Source: Clostridium sp. UBA701
GTDB lineage: Bacteria; Bacillota; Clostridia; Clostridiales; Clostridiaceae
DNA length: 64,000 bases
NCBI GenBank assembly: GCA_002298125.1
Contig: DBMJ01000023.1
Location: 249 to 64,248 of the forward strand
Reading direction: 5' to 3'
In this document: positions 35,444 through 44,205 of the stretch, one piece after another
Numbering within the stretch: the first letter of the stretch is position 1
Layout: each line of letters opens with the position of its first letter
Program-made: the position numbers and the translations under genes
The notes under the pieces: generated by a model
Told to the model about the DNA's origin: nothing
Seen by the model: the letters and a program-made list of their open reading frames with translations, nothing else
The model's database searches: none

Positions 35444-35475
35444 TAAATAACTATATATAAACCAATTCAAACGCA

Positions 35476-35514
35476 GAGCTAGTACATTTCACCTAATGTG
35501 CTAGCTCATTTTTC
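35476..35514 (+). terminator. rpsA intrinsic terminator
   Basis: GAGCTAGTACATT pairs with AATGTGCTAGCTC (one mismatch), followed by ATTTTTC. Confidence 0.85.
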
Positions 35515-35609
35515 ATTTATATAAATATTTTTTCACCATATTGAAATTGTCCCCGTAAACACTTATAATTTATTTGGGTAATTTCATTTTTATAAATTTG
35601 GAGGTAATT

Positions 35610-36194
35610 ATGATATCTGTAGATATAGGTAAAAAAATAAAGGCCCTAAGAACCTCACAGAATTTAACCCTTAAGGAGCTTAGTGAGAAAACTCATTTAT
35701 CCACAGGCTTTTTATCTCAGCTTGAAAGGGGCTTAACCACTGTAGACACCAATTCACTAGAGCATATAGCAGAGGCACTGCAGGTGGATTTATCTCATTT
35801 CTTTCCTATGACTAAAAGCAATGCCAGGTGTGTGGTTCGCAGCTATGAAAGGGAGATATTTCAAATAGAAAATTCTCATTATATTCATTACTACCTGACA
35901 AACGATATGGAGAATAAGGACCTATTGCCTAGGCTTGTAGAGGTTCTGCCCACAAGAGAGGAGGAGCTTAGTCTTCCTTATAACCATGAGGGTGAAGAGT
36001 TTATCTATGTGCTGGAGGGAATATTGAGTCTTACTATGGAGGGTGAAACTCAGGATCTTTTTCCAGGGGACTGCGCCCATATAGATTCTACACTAAATCA
36101 TAATTGGAGCAACAACACCAACAAGGTGGTAAAGCTTCTTATAATAAATACACCAAATGCCTTTAAAAAGTCTAGGAAAAGTAAAACTTTATAG
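35610..36194 (+). CDS. XRE-family regulator with C-terminal cupin domain
   Basis: A 194-residue regulator. The Xre-type helix-turn-helix covers about residues 5-65 (IKALRTSQNLTLKELSEKTH, LSTGFLSQLERG). The cupin sensor covers 110-190 with HEGEEFIYVLEG and PGDCAHIDSTLNHNW, keeping the His/Glu metal-type residues. Such proteins bind small metabolites such as amines or amino acids. The ATG follows GGAGGT. It lies 45 bases before the EutH gene on the same strand and probably controls it. Confidence 0.88.
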   Translation: MISVDIGKKIKALRTSQNLTLKELSEKTHLSTGFLSQLERGLTTVDTNSLEHIAEALQVDLSHFFPMTKSNARCVVRSYEREIFQIENSHYIHYYLTNDMENKDLLPRLVEVLPTREEELSLPYNHEGEEFIYVLEGILSLTMEGETQDLFPGDCAHIDSTLNHNWSNNTNKVVKLLIINTPNAFKKSRKSKTL

Positions 36195-36239
36195 TAGCTA
36201 TCCTTTTATAATTATCATGCTTCACCGGGGGGATTTATC

Positions 36240-37355
36240 TTGAAACTAAATGAAATAGTTATTTATCTTATGACCTTTTTTATGCTGCTTGGAGCAGTAG
36301 ACACAATACTTGGGAACAAATTTGGAATTGGAGAGAAGTTTAAAGAGGGTATAATGACCATGGGTTCGCTGGTGCTTGCCATGGTAGGATTACTTTCGCT
36401 GACTCCTGTACTTGCAGCTAAGCTTTCTCCACTAATAACACCTGTTTATACCTTTTTAGGAGCAGACCCTTCACTATTTGCAGCCACCTTTATATCCTGT
36501 GACATGGGAGGCTATAGCTTTGCAAGACAAATAGCTGCTTCCCCGCAGGCAGTGGGCTTCTGTGGACTTATAATATCCTCAATGATGGGCTGTACCCTTT
36601 CCTTCACCTTACCTGCTGGTCTTGGTATTATAGCTAAGAAGGATGAAAAGTACTTTGCCATGGGAGTACTCTCCGGAGTAACCACCATTCCTCTTGGCTG
36701 CGCCATAGGAGGAATAGCTGCAGGCTATAGCTTTCACCTAATAATCTTTAATTTGCTGCCTATTATGGTGTTTTCCTCCTTCCTGATTGTTGGACTTATA
36801 AGGTTTCCCCATAAGCTCTTAAAGGCCTTCAGTCATTTTAGTAAATTCATCCTGTCACTAAGCATTATTGGCCTTGCAGCTGCCATTGTAGAAAACCTTG
36901 TACACATAACCCTTATCCCTGGCCTTGCGCCCCTAGATGAGAGCATAAAGCTTGTGGGAACTATTGCTGTGATACTATCTGGGTCCTATCCCATGGTATT
37001 TGTGCTTCAAAAGCTTTTAAGAAAGCCGCTGGCTTATTTAGGCGGACTCCTTGGAATTGAAGACTTTGCTGCCGCTGGATTTCTAGCTTCCCTAGCCAGC
37101 AATTTACCCATGTTTAACATGTTAAAGCAAATGGACAACAGAGGTAAGATATTAAACTGTGCTTTTGGTGTAAGTGGCGCCTTCATCTTTGGAGGTCAGT
37201 TTGCCTTTATCATGTCAGTGGACAGCACCCTGCTCATGCCTGTGATACTTGCAAAGCTCACTGCTGGAATTTCTGCTGTGGTTGTGGCCGTGCTAATATT
37301 AAGGCCTAGATATTCCTATAAAGAGGAGCCCTTAGTGGAGAAGCTAAGCGCATAA
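36240..37355 (+). CDS. eutH: EutH-family ethanolamine permease
   Basis: A 371-residue membrane protein with about ten hydrophobic helices, matching the EutH ethanolamine transporter along its length (for example FISCDMGGYSFARQIA, TLPAGLGIIAKKDEKYFAMG, GFLASLASNLPMFNML). The start is TTG with GGGGGGAT 6 bases upstream. No eutBC, microcompartment or other eut gene is in the window; the cupin regulator upstream may respond to ethanolamine or a similar amine. Confidence 0.88.
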   Translation: MKLNEIVIYLMTFFMLLGAVDTILGNKFGIGEKFKEGIMTMGSLVLAMVGLLSLTPVLAAKLSPLITPVYTFLGADPSLFAATFISCDMGGYSFARQIAASPQAVGFCGLIISSMMGCTLSFTLPAGLGIIAKKDEKYFAMGVLSGVTTIPLGCAIGGIAAGYSFHLIIFNLLPIMVFSSFLIVGLIRFPHKLLKAFSHFSKFILSLSIIGLAAAIVENLVHITLIPGLAPLDESIKLVGTIAVILSGSYPMVFVLQKLLRKPLAYLGGLLGIEDFAAAGFLASLASNLPMFNMLKQMDNRGKILNCAFGVSGAFIFGGQFAFIMSVDSTLLMPVILAKLTAGISAVVVAVLILRPRYSYKEEPLVEKLSA

Positions 37356-37448
37356 TATATCTTGTTGAAAGCTTAAATAGAGCATATAATAGTGTTAGCT
37401 TTAGAAATTATTGTACACACTCTATTTACTAAGGAAATGAGGTTAGTT

Positions 37449-38069
37449 ATGAAACTCTTATTTTTTGATACGGAAACTACGGGTATTAACCCCGGAAGCA
37501 TATGCCAATTAAGCTACATCGTAGTAGATACCACCTGTAAGCCGCAAAATACCTGGGGCAAGAACTTCTTTTTCACTGTAGATTATGTGGAGCCTGAGGC
37601 AGAGAAGGTACACGGCTTCAGCGTAGAAAAATTGTACGAGCTTAGCAGCGGTGAGGGCTTTGAAGACCGCTTTCAAGAGATACTTCAGGACTTTTCAGAG
37701 GCAGATGTGCTCATTGGACACAATGTAAATTTTGACATTAAATTCTTAACCTATGAGCTGGAGGGCTGCGGTGAGCTTTTCTCTCCTAAAAATATCTTCT
37801 GTACCATGAACTACTACAGAAATATTATTAAGCTGCCTACAGAAAAAGGCTACTATAAGTCTCCAAGGCTTGAAGAGGCAGTAAAATTCCTCAACATAAA
37901 TGAGGACACTGTTGTTGAGAACAGCATAAAGCTCTTTGGGGATTATGGAAAATATCACGATGCTCGCTTTGATACCACCGCTACCTATTTATTAGTGGTA
38001 GAAGGTATCAAAAAAGGCCATATCCCAGGAGGCTATTTCTCAAAAAAGGCAAATAAAAGTGTAAAATAA
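37449..38069 (+). CDS. DEDDh 3'-5' exonuclease (DnaQ-like)
   Basis: A 206-residue stand-alone exonuclease. Exo I is LLFFDTETTGINPG, Exo II is VLIGHNVNFDIKFL, and Exo III is KYHDARFDTTATY with the DEDDh His and last Asp. There is no polymerase or helicase domain. It could proofread, trim RNA or degrade single-strand DNA. ATG 37449 lies behind GAGG; an earlier frame start overlaps the eutH tail region and has no site. Confidence 0.85.
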   Translation: MKLLFFDTETTGINPGSICQLSYIVVDTTCKPQNTWGKNFFFTVDYVEPEAEKVHGFSVEKLYELSSGEGFEDRFQEILQDFSEADVLIGHNVNFDIKFLTYELEGCGELFSPKNIFCTMNYYRNIIKLPTEKGYYKSPRLEEAVKFLNINEDTVVENSIKLFGDYGKYHDARFDTTATYLLVVEGIKKGHIPGGYFSKKANKSVK

Positions 38070-38070
38070 A

Positions 38071-38111
38071 GCTTTGACCTTGGCTAATACCAAGGTCAAA
38101 GCCTTATTTTT
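38071..38111. terminator. Bidirectional terminator
   Basis: GCTTTGACCTTGG and CCAAGGTCAAAGC form a 13-bp stem with a 6-nt loop, followed on the plus strand by CTTATTTTTTT. It serves the exonuclease gene and overlaps the end of the convergent gene at 38104. Confidence 0.85.
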
Positions 38112-38619
38112 TTAGTCCATAGCCACCATATACTGCCCTTGATTCACTTATGGACACAAAGAACTTTATATCCAAGCCTTCCAGTGCTTTAATTACCTCA
38201 GTCTTTCTCCTCCTCATAATATTAGCTATGATCAGCCTGTTATCCTCTACTTGTCCCTGGGATTCCAGCAGAGTGTAGCCAATCTTAAGTGACTGAAGCA
38301 CCTCTAAAATAATCTCCTCATCCTTCTCTTTGCAAACTATGTTTAAGGTCACTATACCAAGACCAATTTTTTCCTCTAACCAGCTTCCTATATAATTTCC
38401 AATCACAAAGCCCAAGGCGTACATAAGCGCCTTAAAGGGGTCTTGCTGCAAGGAGGACAATACCGTACTTGCCAGCACAAGCCATATGCTTATTTCAAAG
38501 AAGGCTATTATAGAGCCTATAACTCTTTCTCCCTTTGTTATAAATACTATTCTTAAAGTAGATAATGAAACCTCAATAATCTTACTAAATAATATTGCCA
38601 AGTAAATAAGTAAACCCAT
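38104..38619 (-). CDS. DUF2179/UPF0316-type membrane protein (YebE-like)
   Basis: A 171-residue protein with three TM helices in the first 90 residues (starting GLLIYLAILFSKIIEVSLST) and a cytoplasmic C-terminal domain of about 75 residues (IVTLNIVCKEKDEEIILEVL). The layout matches the UPF0316 family of unknown function. The plus-strand terminator overlaps its last codons. Confidence 0.8.
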   Translation of the reverse strand: MGLLIYLAILFSKIIEVSLSTLRIVFITKGERVIGSIIAFFEISIWLVLASTVLSSLQQDPFKALMYALGFVIGNYIGSWLEEKIGLGIVTLNIVCKEKDEEIILEVLQSLKIGYTLLESQGQVEDNRLIIANIMRRRKTEVIKALEGLDIKFFVSISESRAVYGGYGLKK

Positions 38620-38939
38620 TTCCTACTCTCCTCTCAATATGAATTTTCCATTGAATAAATCTATGTATTAAATTCTATTTTATCAGAAATTTACCTGTTG
38701 TACTAGGATTTTACCTGTGTTCATTTGGAATATTAATAAACTGTTAAGTTTATTGTAAGGGCTGGTAAAGCTCAATTTTTGTATGAAAAATACGAGAATT
38801 ACACTATATTACTATTTTACACGTTTTCTTGCAGAGCATTGAAAAAACATGGTATATCTTGTAGTATTAATATAATACAGAAAATTCTATATATTTAGTT
38901 CCAGGACTTACTAAATTGAAGAGAAAAGTGGTGATATTC
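38620..38939 (+). promoter_or_regulatory. 320-base gap with promoter of the PAS-GGDEF-EAL gene
   Basis: No gene is seen. TTGAAA (38839-38844), a 17-base spacer and TAGTAT (38862-38867) form a good promoter, giving a start near 38874. Upstream, TTTACCTGT occurs twice in the interval 38691-38719, a possible short direct repeat for a regulator. Confidence 0.55.
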
Positions 38940-41441
38940 TTGTTTCCTAGAGTAAAAAAATCCCCCTACCATTTTAAAAAGCCTGAGCTGTCAAATTCTG
39001 ATTTTGAACACTTCTTAGATATTTATTCCAAAGTAAATTACAGAGTTGAAGCCATAAAAATTGCTGCGATTTATGGTGTTGCAGGAATTTTATGGATATT
39101 ATTATCCGATAAGCTATTATCTATACTTGTTCCGGACCATAGTGCGTACATACTGCTTCAAACCTACAAGGGTTGGTTTTATGTAATTGCTACTATGATT
39201 ATGGTGTATTTATTAATCTGCAGAAGAATGTCTTTACTTGAGAAGGCAATTAAAAAAATTTATGAGGGTTATGAGGAGCTAAGTGCAGCTCATGAGGAGC
39301 TCACCACCATTGAGGAGGAGCTTAGGCAGCAGTATTGTGAGATTGAGATGCAAAGGGATTCACTGATGGTTAGTGAGCAGAGATACTCCCTTGCAGTGGA
39401 AGGAGCCAATGATGGTATTTGGGATTGGGATCTAAACAAGGATATATACTTCTTCTCTACAAAGTGGAAGAGCTTCTTTGGCTATGATGCTGATGAGCTG
39501 CAGGGAAGCCTTGAAGTTTGGAAGTCTTTACTTCACCCTGAGGATAAAGAGATGTCTATAAAAAAAGTAAATGAATACCTCTCTTCTAAGGAAGGCATTT
39601 ACGAAAACACCTACAGACTTCGCTGTAAGGATGGAAGCTATAGATGGCTTCTTAGCAGAGGAAAAGCAGTTTGGGATAAAAATGGAAAGCCCCTTAGAAT
39701 CTCCGGCTCTCATACAGATATAACGGAGCACATGATGCTGCAGGAGAGTTTGCGTCAACAAAAGGAGCTTACAGAGAATGTAATAAATAACGCCTCTCTA
39801 ATCATTGTGATACTAGATACTGGTGGGAACATTAAAGCCTTTAATCCCTATGCTGAGAGTGTTACTGGATATTCCAATTCTGAGGTTTTAGGTAAAAATT
39901 GGACAGACATCTTCATTTTGAAGCATAAGGCAGATGAGATAAAAAGAATCATTAAAAAAATAGTTAACAACGAAGCAGTAAATTCCAATGAGAGTCAACT
40001 TGTTTGCAAGGATGGTAGTATTTTAGATGTACTTTGGAGTAACAGCTTGTTATATGACAATAATAATAATATCACTGGAATTGTTTCTCTTGGAGTTAAC
40101 ATTACAGAACGTAAGGTAATAGAAAAAAAGCTTAATTCTCTTGCCTATTATGATACCTTAACGGACTTACCAAATAGGGCAGCTCTGGAAGAACATATGG
40201 AAAAGCTTATTGACTTAAAGCAGCATAATCCTTCCAACATGGCCTTAGTGTATATGGACATAGACAACTTTAAGCATATTAATGATACTTTAGGACACTC
40301 TTATGGAGATGAGCTGCTTCAGTTTATTGCCAGTAAATTAAAGTATCTTGTAGAATATCCTGACTTTTCAGCGAGATTAAGCGGAGATGAGTTTGTTCTT
40401 GTGTTTGATAATATTATAGACAAGGATGATGTATCAAATAGGATTGAAGCCCTATTAAAGCATTTACGTAGGCCCTGGGTTATAGAAAATCAAGAGTTCT
40501 TTGTATCCTTTAGTATGGGTATAGCACTTTTTCCTGACCACGGAGAGGATTTGGCCACACTTTTAAAGAATGCAGACACTGCCATGTTTACCGTTAAGGA
40601 AAACCAGAAGGACAATTACTTCTTCTATACACAGGCAATGCAGGAAAAGGCCCTAAGATATATAAGCATGGTTAACCAGCTCCGTCATGCCATTGAAAAT
40701 GAAGAGTTTGTGCTCTTTTATCAGCCTCTTATAGACTTAAAAACAGGTAAGATGGTTGGGGTGGAGGCTCTTATTAGGTGGCATCATCCTGAGAGAGGAC
40801 TGGTATCTCCTGCAGAGTTTATTCCACTGGCTGAGGAAGCAGGTTATATTCACTCCATAGGGAAATGGGTGCTTCGGACAGCTCTTTCCCAATATAAGAG
40901 CTGGCTCAATAAGGGTTATCCAAGCCTAAAGATATCTATTAACCTCTCTGGCAAGAGGTTGTCAAAGGCAAATATAGTAAATGAGATAAAAGCCCTTTCC
41001 GACGCAATAGGTATTGAATGCAGCGACATTCAACTGGAAATCACCGAAACTGCCTTCATGGAAAATATAAACTCAGTTTTTTATATACTTAAAAACCTAA
41101 GGCAAATGGGGGTTAAAATTGCCTTAGATGATTTTGGTACAGGCTATTCCTCCCTTACTTACTTAAAGAAACTGCCTATAGATATAGTAAAAATGGACAG
41201 AGAGTTTATTAAGGCCATAATCGATGAAGATGAAGAAGAGGTTATTGTAAAGTCGGTAATCGATCTTACCCACAGCTTAAACCTGGAGGTTGTAGGCGAG
41301 GGCATTGAGACGGAGGAGCAGATGTCCTTCCTTAAGAAATATGGATGTGATGTGGGTCAAGGCTATCTCTTTAGCAGACCGGTGCCCCCTGAGGATATTG
41401 AAAAGATGCTGGAATCTCAACATAATTGTTTAAAATTTTAA
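38940..41441 (+). CDS. Membrane PAS-PAS-GGDEF-EAL cyclic-di-GMP enzyme
   Basis: An 833-residue protein. Two TM helices (about 48-66 and 82-99) are followed by a coiled coil, PAS/PAC at 145-275 and 285-400, GGDEF at about 405-570 with ARLSGDEFVLVF, and EAL at 580-825 with VEALIRWHHPERG, ITETAFMEN, DDFGTGYSSLTYL and a late GEGIETEEQ. The EAL residues look complete, so phosphodiesterase activity is likely; SGDEF is a tolerated cyclase variant. I chose TTG 38940 behind GTGGTGA; TTG 38916 would add eight residues. Confidence 0.88.
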   Translation: MFPRVKKSPYHFKKPELSNSDFEHFLDIYSKVNYRVEAIKIAAIYGVAGILWILLSDKLLSILVPDHSAYILLQTYKGWFYVIATMIMVYLLICRRMSLLEKAIKKIYEGYEELSAAHEELTTIEEELRQQYCEIEMQRDSLMVSEQRYSLAVEGANDGIWDWDLNKDIYFFSTKWKSFFGYDADELQGSLEVWKSLLHPEDKEMSIKKVNEYLSSKEGIYENTYRLRCKDGSYRWLLSRGKAVWDKNGKPLRISGSHTDITEHMMLQESLRQQKELTENVINNASLIIVILDTGGNIKAFNPYAESVTGYSNSEVLGKNWTDIFILKHKADEIKRIIKKIVNNEAVNSNESQLVCKDGSILDVLWSNSLLYDNNNNITGIVSLGVNITERKVIEKKLNSLAYYDTLTDLPNRAALEEHMEKLIDLKQHNPSNMALVYMDIDNFKHINDTLGHSYGDELLQFIASKLKYLVEYPDFSARLSGDEFVLVFDNIIDKDDVSNRIEALLKHLRRPWVIENQEFFVSFSMGIALFPDHGEDLATLLKNADTAMFTVKENQKDNYFFYTQAMQEKALRYISMVNQLRHAIENEEFVLFYQPLIDLKTGKMVGVEALIRWHHPERGLVSPAEFIPLAEEAGYIHSIGKWVLRTALSQYKSWLNKGYPSLKISINLSGKRLSKANIVNEIKALSDAIGIECSDIQLEITETAFMENINSVFYILKNLRQMGVKIALDDFGTGYSSLTYLKKLPIDIVKMDREFIKAIIDEDEEEVIVKSVIDLTHSLNLEVVGEGIETEEQMSFLKKYGCDVGQGYLFSRPVPPEDIEKMLESQHNCLKF

Positions 41442-41444
41442 TTT

Positions 41445-41475
41445 AGAAGCAGCTCTTCGGAGCTGCTTCTATTGT
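41445..41475. terminator. Bidirectional terminator with UUCG loop
   Basis: AGAAGCAGCTC-TTCG-GAGCTGCTTCT, an 11-bp stem with a stable tetraloop, between two convergent genes. Confidence 0.85.
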
Positions 41476-42116
41476 TATATAATAAAACCCTGTACTATTA
41501 AAAATTGTGCAGCTATATAAGTGGACATAACATATACATCTCCATAGGCTATGGACTTATAAAACCTATTATAGGCCAATATACTGTCAGATATTATAAA
41601 AAGTATAGAGCCTAGGTAAGGCAGCCATAGGGCACTACCCATTAGATACCATACTCTAGTTAGGGCACTAAAGCTCATGGCACTTATAACAAGCATATAG
41701 GCTGCAGCATATATCCTGATAGGGGTTATGTGGTTCCATAAAAGCCTTAAGCCCATGATGCCGCAGATTACATATGGGAGGATGAGGAGATAAAACCATA
41801 AGGGAATGCTATTAAATAATGCAGGCCAAATAAATGCCATAATGTAGAATATATGTCCTGCAAAAAAGGAAAGCATTCCAAAGACAAAGAGCTTTCTCTT
41901 TGCTAAAAGCAGCACATCTCCCAAAAACCCACAGAGCAGTGCTAGCACAACAAGATAATTTACATTTGCAGTGCTGAACACATAATAAAGTGTAAGCATT
42001 GGCATAAGCAGTGCTTTAGTTATGGCCTTGCCTATCTTCTTGTTATTTTTAACTAATATTAAATTACAAGCTGAAAGCAGCAGAAAAACAAATAAAGATA
42101 TAAATTGTATATCCAA
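41475..42116 (-). CDS. YhhN-family lysoplasmalogenase
   Basis: A 213-residue membrane protein with eight predicted helices, resembling YhhN/TMEM86, which hydrolyse the vinyl-ether bond of lysoplasmalogens. Supporting segments are LLCGFLGDVLLLAKRK, FFAGHIFYI and LFIISDSILAYNRF, which carry the conserved Asp and His of the family. Plasmalogens are common clostridial lipids, which suits this role. TTG 42116 lies 6 bases after TTTGGAGG; an ATG 27 bases upstream has no site. Confidence 0.8.
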   Translation of the reverse strand: MDIQFISLFVFLLLSACNLILVKNNKKIGKAITKALLMPMLTLYYVFSTANVNYLVVLALLCGFLGDVLLLAKRKLFVFGMLSFFAGHIFYIMAFIWPALFNSIPLWFYLLILPYVICGIMGLRLLWNHITPIRIYAAAYMLVISAMSFSALTRVWYLMGSALWLPYLGSILFIISDSILAYNRFYKSIAYGDVYVMSTYIAAQFLIVQGFII

Positions 42117-42328
42117 AATACTCCTCCAAACACATACACTCATATTTATTATTTATTAAAGCTACGTATTATCAAACCTATGTATTATAATTTATTTCCA
42201 CTAAATAAGATATGTATTCAATAAAATAAAAGAGGGGACGGTTCTGTATTTTTTTAAAAGACCGAAAATGGTTAATTGAATGTAGTTTAGGTAATACTAT
42301 TGCTAAAAAAGTAAATGGAGTGATGGTA

Positions 42329-43246
42329 ATGCCACGAGCTGCCAGAATTAAAAGCTATGATTCAATTTATCATGTAATGTGCAGAAGTATAAACAACACC
42401 CCCCTCTTTAACAGCATAAAAGATAAGAATAAGTACCTTAATCTTATCCAAAGGTACCAGGATAGGCTTAATTTTAAATTGTATGGATATTGCCTTATGA
42501 CAACTCATGTTCATATGATTATTGATTGTAATGGCGCTGATATATCTATGATAATGCATGGTATAAATCAGTGTTATGCTCAATATTTTAATTTTAAATA
42601 TAATAGAAGGGGGCATGTATTCCAGGACAGGTTTAAGAGTAAAATAGTTCAGAATGATAGATACTTAATTACTTTATTGGCATACATTCACAACAATCCA
42701 GTGGATATTAAAAAATACAAGGAATGCCCTGAAAGGTACGCTTATTCAAGTTATGGAATATATTTAGGGATGAGGAAGGATCCTTATGATATTGTAGATG
42801 ACAGTTTTATTTTAGGGCTTTTCGGTTCTGATATTGTGGAAAGCAGAAAAAGATATATCAACAGAGTATTAGCAACAAGTAATGAAAGTACAATTAGCGA
42901 GTTTGAATTTGCAAATGAAAAGAGTGAATATAGGAGTGAAAGGACTATATTAGCTAGGGATATGAATCCGGAAAAGTTAATGAGTTTTGTTGCTCGCTAT
43001 ACAAATGTTGATATAGGAGAAATTATAAGAAAAAACAGGAGAGAATCTACTGAAAGCAGGGCACTCTGCGCTTTTCTCATAAGATGCTATTGCGATTTTA
43101 AGTATAAGGAAATATGCAGTATTCTAGGAGCACTTACTTTATCAAGAGTATCTGGGTTGGCAAATAAAGGACTTCAACTCATAAAAAATGATGAGAGATA
43201 TAAGGAACTACCAGAAAAATTTCTTGAGTTTGGCAGGGCTTCCTAG
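42329..43246 (+). CDS. REP-associated tyrosine (Y1) transposase
   Basis: A 305-residue HUH single-strand transposase. The metal-binding His pair is in TTHVHMIIDC and the likely nucleophile Tyr in the helix DRYLITLLAYIHNNP. The N-terminal PRAARIKSYDSIYHVMCR and RRGHVFQDRFKSK are typical of the RAYT/IS200-like family. A C-terminal extension of about 110 residues ends in a helix-turn-helix-like region (YKEICSILGALTLSRVSGLA). The ATG is preferred over the GTG 9 bases upstream. The gene looks intact. Confidence 0.88.
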   Translation: MPRAARIKSYDSIYHVMCRSINNTPLFNSIKDKNKYLNLIQRYQDRLNFKLYGYCLMTTHVHMIIDCNGADISMIMHGINQCYAQYFNFKYNRRGHVFQDRFKSKIVQNDRYLITLLAYIHNNPVDIKKYKECPERYAYSSYGIYLGMRKDPYDIVDDSFILGLFGSDIVESRKRYINRVLATSNESTISEFEFANEKSEYRSERTILARDMNPEKLMSFVARYTNVDIGEIIRKNRRESTESRALCAFLIRCYCDFKYKEICSILGALTLSRVSGLANKGLQLIKNDERYKELPEKFLEFGRAS

Positions 43247-43270
43247 AAAAAATAATAATCTATTAAGGTT

Positions 43271-43370
43271 ATAAGAAATTTAAAGGATGTATAAGAAATT
43301 ATAAAGATATATAAGAAATTTTATTGAATCAAATTGGACTAGCCCCTTACATTTAAGTTGGACTAGCCCC
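43271..43370. repeat. Short tandem repeats inside the RAYT element
   Basis: ATAAGAAATT recurs three times at exact 20-base spacing (43271, 43291, 43311). TTGGACTAGCCCC follows in two copies, 43334-43346 and 43358-43370, 24 bases apart. No gene is present between the transposase stop and the right inverted end. Confidence 0.8.
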
Positions 43371-43494
43371 ACAATAACAATAGTTATGCCATTTTAAGTA
43401 CATTCGCAACTTTACCAGCTATTATAAACAGCTGATTTTATCTTTTGCTATCTTTTTATCGAATTCTGAGAATGAAAACAATAAAGAACCGTCC

Positions 43495-44037
43495 CTAGGG
43501 TTTTAACTGCGTAAGGGAATTTATTTTCTGCTCCATATCATCCATAAGGCTCTTTACCTTTTGAAGTTCTTTACTATCCTTAAGCTCTGAAGCCTTTACA
43601 GCACCTTTGGCGGAGCTTATCATATTATCTAGTATTCCGCAGTACTTTTCATGGAACACCTTTAGTCTATAGGAGTGTGGAAGCTTGTCTACTTCCTTTC
43701 TATAGTTATCTAAATTCTCCACTTCTTCTTTAATCTCTTCCTTATTTTTGGGGTCATCACTTTTAGACAGTGCATTCTTAAGATTTGTAGTGGAGGTCTT
43801 TATCTTAGAGGTATAGTTTGTCATGTTTCTAGTGTAGGAAGCATCTGTGATGTAGCCCTTCACCTCATCTATGGGAGATACTCCCTTTATAAAGATGTTA
43901 TAGGCTGAAAAAAGTACCACTATAGCTAATACGAAGAGTAAGAGTTTAATAGCCTTCTTCACAATAGCTACGATGATAAATACTGCTAGGAGAGCCACAA
44001 TTACGTAGATTATTGCATTGGCATTTAAAATACCCAT
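43495..44037 (-). CDS. Membrane-anchored coiled-coil protein of unknown function
   Basis: A 180-residue protein with two N-terminal hydrophobic helices (about 8-25 and 29-48) and a long charged helical region (70-180) predicted to form a coiled coil. I recognise no family. ATG 44037 is preferred over a GTG inside the purine-rich site. The TAG stop abuts the right end of the RAYT element, so the insertion may have set the present C-terminus (LTQLKP). Confidence 0.65.
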   Translation of the reverse strand: MGILNANAIIYVIVALLAVFIIVAIVKKAIKLLLFVLAIVVLFSAYNIFIKGVSPIDEVKGYITDASYTRNMTNYTSKIKTSTTNLKNALSKSDDPKNKEEIKEEVENLDNYRKEVDKLPHSYRLKVFHEKYCGILDNMISSAKGAVKASELKDSKELQKVKSLMDDMEQKINSLTQLKP

Positions 44038-44103
44038 TATTGCCACCTTCCTTAAAATTACTATAATTAATTATACTTTACTGAAGCCATAAATACTACA
44101 ATT

Positions 44104-44205
44104 GAGGAAAAAATAAAGCCCAACTATAGTTCAATTTGGAGGAAAAACAAAGCCCAACTATGGTTGAATTTGAGAAAAAAAGTAGAGCCCAACTATGGTT
44201 CAAAT
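44104..44205. repeat. 34-bp tandem repeat, three copies, at the edge of an IS remnant
   Basis: Units at 44104-44137, 44139-44171 and 44172-44205 share GCCCAACTATRGTT with purine-rich flanks. They directly replace the continuation of the IS3 orfA frame. In frame they give repeated SWAL residues, but there is no reason to think this is translated. Confidence 0.8.

Larger units (their letters stand above)
42235..43495 (+). mobile_element. RAYT/Y1-transposase element with 11-bp inverted ends
   Basis: GGGACGGTTCT (42235-42245) and its exact complement AGAACCGTCCC (43485-43495) bracket the transposase gene, defining an element of about 1.26 kb. The left copy is in AGAGGGGACGGTTCTGTATT and the right in AATAAAGAACCGTCCCTA, so similarity extends a little beyond 11 bases. 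The right end overlaps one base of the stop codon of the gene at 43495-44037. Confidence 0.75.

Noticed and set aside
38104..38112. Overlap of the plus-strand terminator with the UPF0316 gene end as a sign of truncation
   Set aside because: The protein has a normal length and ending; convergent genes often share such a hairpin.
44104..44205. 34-bp repeats as CRISPR repeats
   Set aside because: The copies are directly adjacent with no unique spacers and differ in their flanks.
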